From positions 620,001 through 684,000 of the forward strand of contig JALBUN010000010.1 of NCBI GenBank assembly GCA_025174535.1: DNA of 64,000 nucleotides, in the 5' to 3' direction. Made by a program: the position numbers and the translations under genes. Numbering within the stretch: position 1 is the first letter of the stretch; every line of letters starts with the position of its first letter. The DNA comes from Cantharellus purpuraceus (Eukaryota > Basidiomycota > Agaricomycetes > Cantharellales > Hydnaceae). Under the pieces are notes generated by a model. It saw nothing but the letters and a program-made list of their open reading frames with translations. It was not told where the DNA came from and did not search any database. Of this stretch, positions 57,208-64,000 are shown piece by piece.

Positions 57208-57868
57208 AGAGGATGATGCAGCAGAGGTGGAGAGGGTGGAAGCAGAGGTAGATCCCAATGTGGACATGGAGCTCAATGCAAATGTGGAGCTTGAGGCAGG
57301 TGTGGATGTTGGGACAGATAAGGAACCTGATCTGACCTCTAATTGTTACAAGAAAATGGCCTGGGTAGCCATAGTTGAAGCTTGCAAACAGGCAGAGCTA
57401 TATGCTGCTACCACAAAGAAGAATCTTGAGGTCATGGTTTTCTCATTGAAGGCATACCCTAGTGTTGATACGGAGAAGTGGGAAGCGGATCGGAGGGTCA
57501 TATGGCATAAAGCAGAGGATCGCATGGTGGCAACTCATAAGAAGGAGCTGCGTGTTGCTGGGTCAGCAATTCAACTTTGTGAGTGCAAGATGGAGAAGGC
57601 TGCAGCAGAGCAGCAGGGCAAGGAGGAGGAGAGGGAGCAATTGGAGGCTGCATCAAAAAGGAGTGGACCTCCCAAGACTCTGGGTCCAATGGAGCCATTC
57701 AGCGGTCTGGGCATAATATGTGACTTGTGTTGTGATGCAGGTATGGAGTGTGTATGGCCCACTGGTCCAACCCACCACCTTCGGTCCTGCGATTGTTGTC
57801 AGGGTTGGAAGGGAGGGTGTAGGATTGATGGCAAGTTTGATCCCCAAAGTTGGAGTGTCAAGCCCTGA
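57191..57868 (+). CDS. Accessory ORF with C-terminal cysteine cluster
   Basis: From ATG 57191: an acidic N-terminus (AEEDDAAEVERVEAEVD), a helical middle (IVEACKQAELYAATTKKN, KMEKAAAEQQGKEEER) and a C-terminal Cys-rich motif C-X2-CC-X4-C ... SCDCC-X5-GC (ICDLCCDAGMEC, then SCDCCQGWKGGC). Similar C-x2-C...C...C-x2-C...C patterns occur in basidiomycete retroelement-linked proteins and suggest zinc binding. It overlaps the end of the glutamate-rich ORF by 17 bp in another frame; the two could be joined by splicing (CAG|GTGTGG), which I cannot decide. Confidence 0.55.
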   Translation: MAGVAEEDDAAEVERVEAEVDPNVDMELNANVELEAGVDVGTDKEPDLTSNCYKKMAWVAIVEACKQAELYAATTKKNLEVMVFSLKAYPSVDTEKWEADRRVIWHKAEDRMVATHKKELRVAGSAIQLCECKMEKAAAEQQGKEEEREQLEAASKRSGPPKTLGPMEPFSGLGIICDLCCDAGMECVWPTGPTHHLRSCDCCQGWKGGCRIDGKFDPQSWSVKP

Positions 57869-57937
57869 CTAGTGGTACAAGGAGGGGTGGAGAAAGAACT
57901 GGAAGGTCATCCAACCAAAAGGTGGCAGACAGAGACG

Positions 57938-58556
57938 TGTATGGGAACCACCTTTTCCCTATCAAATCCTATTTATGCAGCACCAATGTGCTATACTTCA
58001 CATTTCCATTCCTAAATATCAGCATATATTTGGTGCTTGTACCTGGAATGGCCTTATTCAAATATTCTCTATTTTTCCATATTTTTTTGGGAATATTCCA
58101 TGCAGAACTTGGCCCAGAATGCTCTTATTCTGCTGTGCTACAGTTGTGGACCCATAGGTGCCCACAAACCTTCCCACAGCTGGCTCTCCACCTTTGGACC
58201 AGGCATTTGGCCTGAATTCAAGCTCAGATGTCTCTGATCAATAAATATTCTGTAACTTGACAACCACAGCCTCTCAGGGCACAATTTTCCATGGAGATCT
58301 TGACCTGAGATGTGGTGGCTGTGCAAACCAGTGCAGAAAACAGGGTGGATACCCTTCTTTTTGCCTGATCAGTGCCTAGTTCAGGGATCAGAGCAGGTGA
58401 TGGGTGATCAGATCAGGTGATTGGCTTGGAATATTCTACCCCTTTCCATACCATTCTAATTGTTTCCTTCTATTATTAGATAGAACATTCCAGAAACATT
58501 ATTCAGCTCCTGATCAGTGTTTGTATGGGAACCATCTTTTCCCTATCAAATCCTAT
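57938..58556 (+). mobile_element. Repeat family F2 fragments in plus orientation
   Basis: 57938-58115 (starting GTATGGGAACCACC, with TATCAGCATATAT and ATTCTCTATTTTTCCATA) is the inverse of 1130-1303 and 59838-60009. A second GTATGGGAACCATC start lies at 58523. The intervening part (58390-58500: GATTGGCTTGGAATATTCTA) matches 61770-61810. This is a diverged F2 relative or two nested pieces. Confidence 0.6.
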
Positions 58557-60009
58557 TTTTGGAACCCACAAAATTATGGTGTTAGGGCAAACTCTAAATC
58601 ACCACAATTTCGTGAATGAACAGCTGAGAAGAATATCAAATCCTACTGCAGCACAACACCAGAAACAATTTAACGTTTGTACTTTGGTTACAATCCCTTG
58701 TAATGGTCAATGCAGACAATACACAGGAAGGTAATACGTTTCTTAGCAGTAGGGAATGAATAAGACTTCCAGAGTCTAGAGTTCACGGACGCTTAGGGGT
58801 CCAGATATTCCAAAAAGAGGGGAATGCACTTAGAGGCTAGAGGAAGTAGGTGGATGAATCCAACCGTCCAACCAGTGACACTCTGAAGCGGGTAACAGCG
58901 ATGTGTGAAGTAGTCTAGCAACTGCTTCACACGAGTTCAAGATCCTAATGCTCTGCAAAGGCAGTACACACTAGTAACTTAAACAAAGAGCACTAATGGC
59001 AGGACTATCAACAGACAATCTCACCCTGTAGATTCGTAGTCACACGAGGTAGATACTACACTCACGCCCAAAGCAGGACAATCACTACTTTGAGTGCAAT
59101 CAAATACAGTTACACAACTGTAAGCGACCCTTGAACTGGACAATCAACAGTTACTGAGATATAGAGGATGACACTGTATGTCACTCTAGTCACACTGATG
59201 TGCAAATGATGGGGTAGAATATGGTTATTTATTCAGAGGCAGAATGGGCTCCTTTTATATTGTATTTACAGGAGCTGACTAATACTACTGGAAACTTCTA
59301 CCTATTAATAGATGGAAACTACTGGAAGCTAGTGGAATATGTGAGAAGGGGGTGGAAGTTTCCTAGCCAATGAGCTGCTTGGATTTGCTCTGACTCATGG
59401 CATGAGTCATGGATGGAGTCATAGTGTGACTCAGAGCAGGAGTCATAGTATGAGTAATCACAGGAGTCATTGTATGAGTCATGGCAGGAGTCATTGTATG
59501 AGTCATGGCAGGAGTCATTGCATGAGTCACCATTACTCAAATAACTCGGCCAATACTTCGTTTCCTGGGCTGATTAGCACAGCTATGGGTAGGCACAGCT
59601 TCTATTGAACTCTCCACTGAAAATGGAGTCAGGAGGTGCAGTGGTTGTGAAGATATTGAGGATTTACTGGCAGTGGTGACCAGATTGAGTTGGAGATTGA
59701 AATGAGTCATGTGATTGAAAATGAGTCAGTTGTCCGGGTGACTCCAGGTGACTTTGGGGCTGCTGACATCTGCGAAGGTTTGTGGGTCTATGTGGGTCCC
59801 AAAACTTCGCCCAGCAGAACAATAAGTTTGTAGACTCATTTCTGCATGGAAAATTCCCAAAAAAAATATGAAAAAATAGAGAATATTTAAATGGCCCTGA
59901 ATCAAGAGAAAGCAGCACATATATGCTGATATTTTAAGGCCATGAAGCGAAATTGTACAGTTTTGGGACTTTAAACAAGATCTTTTAAGGGAAAACCAGT
60001 TCCCATACA
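58557..60009 (-). mobile_element. Repeat family F2, copy B
   Basis: Full-length relative of copy A: 58939-60009 matches 1-1303 except for the shorter tandem array (59395-59530). The left part, 58557-58938, is beyond the window edge in copy A and matches inverted copy C. Confidence 0.8.
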
Positions 60010-60021
60010 AACGGGTTGACT

Positions 60022-60702
60022 CCATCTGTGTGAATGAGATAATGGTGACCTCAGGGGTCCGTGCCCATATTGGCACACTTGGACTCCCCAGGTGACTAGT
60101 CACCCCTGCCCCAGTCACCTCCTCCTCTACCTCCATGGCGGCTTCTGGCTCATGCACCTGCTCTTCCACTTCCTTCAGCCTCACAGCCTCCATCGCAGCC
60201 ACAAGCTCCTTGACCCTGCGTACTCACTTGGCCTTCACTTCTTCCTCATTCTGCTTCCATTCTGTCTCCTCCTCCTCCTTCTGTCTCCATTCCTCCTCCT
60301 CCTCCTTCTCCATTCCTCCTCCTCTTTCCATCTCCGTTCCTCCTCCCCCTTCTGTCTCCATTCCATCTCCTCCTCCCCCTTCCATCTCTGTTCCATCTCC
60401 TCCTCCCCCTTCTGTCTCTGTTCCATCTCCTCCTCCCCCTTCCATTTCCATTCTGCCTCCTCCTCCTCCTTTCATCTCTGCTCCTCTTCTTCTTCCTTCC
60501 ATCAGGCCAGAAGCAACTGCTTGAGCTCAGCCACACTCATGTTTGCTAAGGGGTTTGACATCATTGAGGATAAGACCTCAAACATGCCCCTCCTTTTATA
60601 TGTCTCTCGACCCCCAGTATAACTCCAACTGCGCCCAACCATCTCACCTATTCAATCCATGGACATGAGGCCTCAAGGGCTCTGCCTTAAATGGAGAGAT
60701 AC
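60022..60702 (-). pseudogene. Inverted, decayed copy of the glutamate-rich ORF
   Basis: The minus strand from 60540 reads MSVAELKQLLLA, then TGA where the left arm has CAA, then Glu-rich repeats that have drifted (KEEEE, GEEEMEQR variants) with further stops, and a tail matching EVEEQVHEPEA and SHLGSPSVPIWA. It is the right arm partner of 56175-57118. Confidence 0.8.
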
Positions 60703-61218
60703 TGTTATGACTATATTCATTAACACCCAGATCCCTGTCTGATCCACTCAGGTCCCTGCACACATGAAATCTATACCCCATTTGGAAACTATCACGTCTC
60801 CATTAATCTGTCCAATTGTCACAGTTGATCTCACTCATCTGCCTCCAGTTCTGATTGATGCATCAGCATCACCATAGGAACCCAGACATCTGTCCCCATT
60901 GGACTTGGACATATTCATGTAAGGCCATCGGCCTCAGAGACCCATCACTGGAGTAATTATTATTAGATTTCAAATATGTATTTAAGTTGCCTGACTGGGG
61001 ACTTCATTCCCCAGTTTGAATATTGAATCATGCCTAGCTCCTAAGTCCAATCCTAACTATCTAAGTTGTACCCTGTCTCCAAAATCTTGGACACAGGTAT
61101 TAGTGATGGCACAGCACATAAGCTGAAGCCAAGTCTGTTCCAACCCCCATGACACACCCTGATCCCCACTCTGACTCCAACCCAATCTCCGACCCCCAAT
61201 CAGACCTAGTGCGTAACA
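60703..61218 (+). mobile_element. LTR family F1, right arm of inverted repeat
   Basis: 516 bp from TGTTATGACTATATTC to GTGCGTAACA, preceded by ATGGAGAGATAC (polypurine-like). With the LTR at 55658-56174 it forms the outer ends of a large inverted repeat. Confidence 0.85.
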
Positions 61219-61220
61219 AC

Positions 61221-61721
61221 TGTTCCAGTTCAACTGGAGACAGAATGAGACAATAACTATTGAGTTGGATCAAGTGGACTTGGCTTCAACTTGTGTGTTG
61301 CACCTCCTCAGATTGTCAGTCCAATATTTTGGAGTTCAGAGTACAGAGTTGGATCAAGGATCCAGAGTTTGACTTGTCAAGAAGCTAGCAACCAAGAAGT
61401 TGATGGGGCAAATCTTAGTCAGTATATGAACTACTGTAATAGACAGAGAGTAGCCGATATAAGTATGTGGAGAATTGAATGCTGAAACTAAAATGATAAG
61501 ACAATAAGACAGATATGGAGTACAACACAGAAAGGAGTTTGGAGTTTGGACCCAAGTCTGAACTATACTAAGCAATATAAAAGAAGAAGGTTTGTTGTAA
61601 CCCATAAGAAGAAACTACTTATATGGAGAACAATAATGGAGTTTGGAGTTGACAGAGGTGGAGTTGATGGAGAATGGAGATGGAGATCCAGAGATCGGAC
61701 TTGGTATTACAGGATGTAACA
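61221..61721 (-). mobile_element. LTR family F4, copy 2
   Basis: 501 bp, from TGTTCCAGTTCAACTGG to CAGGATGTAACA on plus; closely matches 50211-50727. It abuts the F1 LTR with only two bases between and lacks the polypurine tract, so it is probably a solo or truncated LTR. Confidence 0.8.
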
Positions 61722-61734
61722 CCCCCTGATCAGT

Positions 61735-62475
61735 ATTAGTTCAGTGATCAGAGCAGATGATTGGCTTGGAATATTCTACCCCTTTCTTCCACCTTCCACA
61801 ACCTTCCAGCAGTTTCCATCTATTAATAGGTAGAATATTCCAGAAGCATTAGTCGGCCCCTGTAAATACAATATATAAGGAGGCCATTTTGCCTCTGAAA
61901 TAACAACCAATTTAACCACTTCTACCCCATCTTCTGCACACCAGTGTGACAAGAGTGAGAAGTAGTGACTGTCCTGCTTTGGGTGTGAGTGTAGTATCTA
62001 CCTTGCGTGACTACAAATCTACAGGGTGAGATTGTCTATCAATAGTCCTGCCATTAGTGCTCTTGTTTAAGTTACTAGTGTGTACTGCCTTTGCAGAGCA
62101 TTAGAAGCTTGAACTTATGTGAAGCAGTTGCAAGACTACTTCACACATTGCTGTTACCTGCTTCAGAGTGTCACTGATTGGACAGTCAGATTCATCCACC
62201 TACTTTCTTTAGCCTCTAAGTGCATCTGACCCCTAAGCATCCATGAACTCTAGACTCTGGAAGTCCTATTCATTCTCTACTGCTAAGAAATGTATTACCT
62301 TCCTGCATATAGTCTGCATTGACCAATACAAAGGATTATAACCAAAGTACCCATGTTAAATTGTTTCTGGAGTTGTGCTGCAGCAGGGTTTGATATTCTT
62401 CTCAGCTGTTCATTCATGGAATTGTGGTGATTTAGAGTTTGCCCTAACACCATAATTTTGTGGGTTCCAAAACAG
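61735..62475 (+). mobile_element. Repeat family F2, copy C (inverted relative to A and B)
   Basis: 61840-62475 is the reverse complement of 58557-59290, ending at the ATTTTGTGGGTTCCAAAA block. The tandem ATGAGTCAT array is absent; instead 61745-61840 matches 58400-58510. Copies B and C thus form a second inverted pair about 2.5 kb apart. Confidence 0.75.
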
Positions 62476-62997
62476 CCCTACAAAATCATTGATGCTTACA
62501 ACAGTCCTTCCAAAGAAAGGGGCTTCTTCCCCTGGTCTCATCAAATTTGCAGGTGGGTCTCTCACATAACTTAAGCGGGCTTCCGGCAGTGATACAGTGC
62601 GCCGTCGGACTTGGGATAAACAGGTTATTCGCACGGTCAATCACTTATCACAATCGAGCCAACTACTGGGCGTCTGGGCGCAATTAGAATCAATTCCTAG
62701 AGCCCCACCTGAGGGAGGGAGAGCATTTCTGATGTTCCATACATGCAAGCGAAGAGTAGGATTAAATACGCAATATAGCAGGAACTTGAGATGCAGTGAG
62801 GGGAAATGTGAATCGTTGTGACAAGTGTTATATGGCTTCAGGGACGGTGTGGAGACAAGACATGTAAAATGACAACGTAAGTTCCTCTTCATAACAACAG
62901 ATGTGCCGACAGGTTATACGCGACTGAGTCCATGGTCATTGGTGTTGCAGTAAAGAAACAAGTTGAATGTGTGGCAAAAGATGTCAAGATGTTTATA
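62476..62997. other. Intergenic between retroelement nest and RasGEF
   Basis: Unique sequence from about 62476. Short frames on both strands without motifs. No gene supported. Confidence 0.4.
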
Positions 62998-64000
62998 TCA
63001 CGACTGGATGACTTTGGGGACTGGAACCGTGGTTTGGCTGCGGCTTAATGTGCCCAGACCCCATATCTGAAGCATTGGCTTCCCATCGCCTGATGAGATG
63101 GGAGCGTCTGCGGGGCGCCGAGGTTCTACAAGGAGGCTAGAACGACAAATACAATTGTCAAAGGCCACCCATTACGTATAATAATCTCGTTCATACCTTC
63201 TCCTGTACAAATCTTGCAAGTCTCCTGCATTCCTGGCTTCGTCAAATTGTGCCATAAGGTAACATTGCACTTCAGGTATTTCCTTCAAATTATAAGGCAC
63301 CTGGAAGCGCTGCAAATCTGAAAAAAGGAGTTAGCTCTTCGAAGATATCGCGGAAGAACATCGTACCTTGAACAATTCTCGCCAACTTGTGGTACTTGTT
63401 GAAGTTGATGAGTTTTCGCTTGGAATCGCGCGGAGAGTTGCGATGACTGGGATTACCCTCGCGGCAGAAGGTAACATCAGTCAAATATAGACCTATTTAC
63501 ATGTGTCATTAGCAGTCACGAGCACAACAATACTGTGTATTTACCCAAAAATGGGACAGCCGGAGGATTGGTACTTCGTAGGCGAGACCGGTATTCGGAG
63601 TAGTTACGAGCATGGTCGGCCATTTTGCGCAGCGCTTCTAATTGCACCTTGCTTTTTTGGGGTAAAGCCTAGGCAGCAGTTTCAAAAAGTATAAGATGCC
63701 ATTATTGGAAGTAGTGCTACATGTACTTACTGCCCAAGTTTGTTGCAATCGCGAGATAGTTGAGGAATCCAGGGCGGCAAGAATAGAGCGGGAAGTGCTG
63801 TAGTTATTTAAACTCGAGCAACGCTGCAGTTTATGGTTTGCATCAGAGATAATAATTTGGCCTATGGTAGGCTAACTCACATCGGCGACTTTAATGAAGA
63901 ACTTCACTAAGTTTGTGCGCTTTTTTGCGTCGGACTCGTCCAGAATGCTCTCTGTCACCCAACCAGTAATCGCAGTACTTAGCGTGCTAATCGCCTTGAC
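62998..64000 (-). CDS. CDC25-type Ras guanine-nucleotide exchange factor, 3' end (partial)
   Basis: The minus strand from the window edge gives KAISTLSTAITGWVTESIL, TNLVKFFIKVAD, SLNDLAIATNLG-type segments, KVQLEALRKMADHARNYSEY, VPFLGVYLTDVTF, CREGNPSHR, LINFNKYHKLARIVQDLQRF, VPYNLKEIPEVQCYL and DLYRRSLLVEPR, ending KVIQS and TGA at 62998-63000. This is the end of the catalytic RasGEF domain plus a short tail; the N-terminal part (usually SH3 and RasGEF-N) is outside the window. Short introns interrupt it about every 100-150 nt. Role: activates Ras at the membrane, upstream of cAMP signalling. Confidence 0.93.

Noticed and set aside
62410..62640. Minus-strand frame crossing the F2 boundary
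   Set aside because: It starts in unique DNA and ends in repeat DNA; no homology and no start context.

Overview
The window is nuclear DNA of a filamentous fungus, almost certainly an agaricomycete basidiomycete. The genes carry many 49-60 nt introns, gene spacing is a few hundred bases, and several encoded families are typical of that group (expanded seven-helix membrane proteins, small secreted proteins, Zn2Cys6 regulators ending in a short conserved tail, Ty3/gypsy elements with short PPT-LTR junctions). A boletoid or ectomycorrhizal host is a guess only. Splice sites below were placed by hand; where exon coordinates are given, the summed exon length keeps one open frame.

Layout. 1-1303 is one copy of a repeat (family F2) that returns at 58.6-60.0 kb and, inverted, at 61.7-62.5 kb. 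1731-10764 holds two tandem paralogues of a family I do not recognise: a decayed member with eleven near-identical one-exon HEAT units (1731-6863) and an apparently intact 739-residue member with two C2H2 fingers (8186-10764). 10.9-27.4 kb is mostly minus-strand housekeeping: a small hydrophilic protein, a coiled-coil protein, an MDR-type oxidoreductase, a seven-helix protein, a Pep12-like syntaxin, an acyl-CoA dehydrogenase, a broken Nas2/PSMD9 gene and polynucleotide kinase/phosphatase. Two small secreted proteins (27676-28576) follow. 28.8-49.0 kb is a dense housekeeping/regulatory block: RIO1 kinase, dihydroxy-acid dehydratase, two Zn2Cys6 regulators flanking a four-helix membrane protein, Aurora kinase, mitochondrial phosphate carrier and chorismate mutase. 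49.7-62.5 kb is a nest of retroelement pieces: gag and protease fragments, at least four LTR families, a large inverted repeat, and a glutamate-rich ORF with a Cys-cluster ORF. The last kilobase is the 3' end of a CDC25-type RasGEF gene leaving the window.

Functional links. Amino-acid biosynthesis is represented by dihydroxy-acid dehydratase (Val/Ile) and chorismate mutase (Phe/Tyr). RIO1 (40S maturation), Aurora (mitosis), PNKP (DNA end repair) and RasGEF are core functions. These genes look like independent units and I see no metabolic cluster.

The most unusual parts are the 1.7-10.8 kb paralogue pair, the array of perfect Gcn4/AP-1-type sites inside repeat F2, a 7-nt microexon, two GC-AG introns, and the retroelement inverted repeat.
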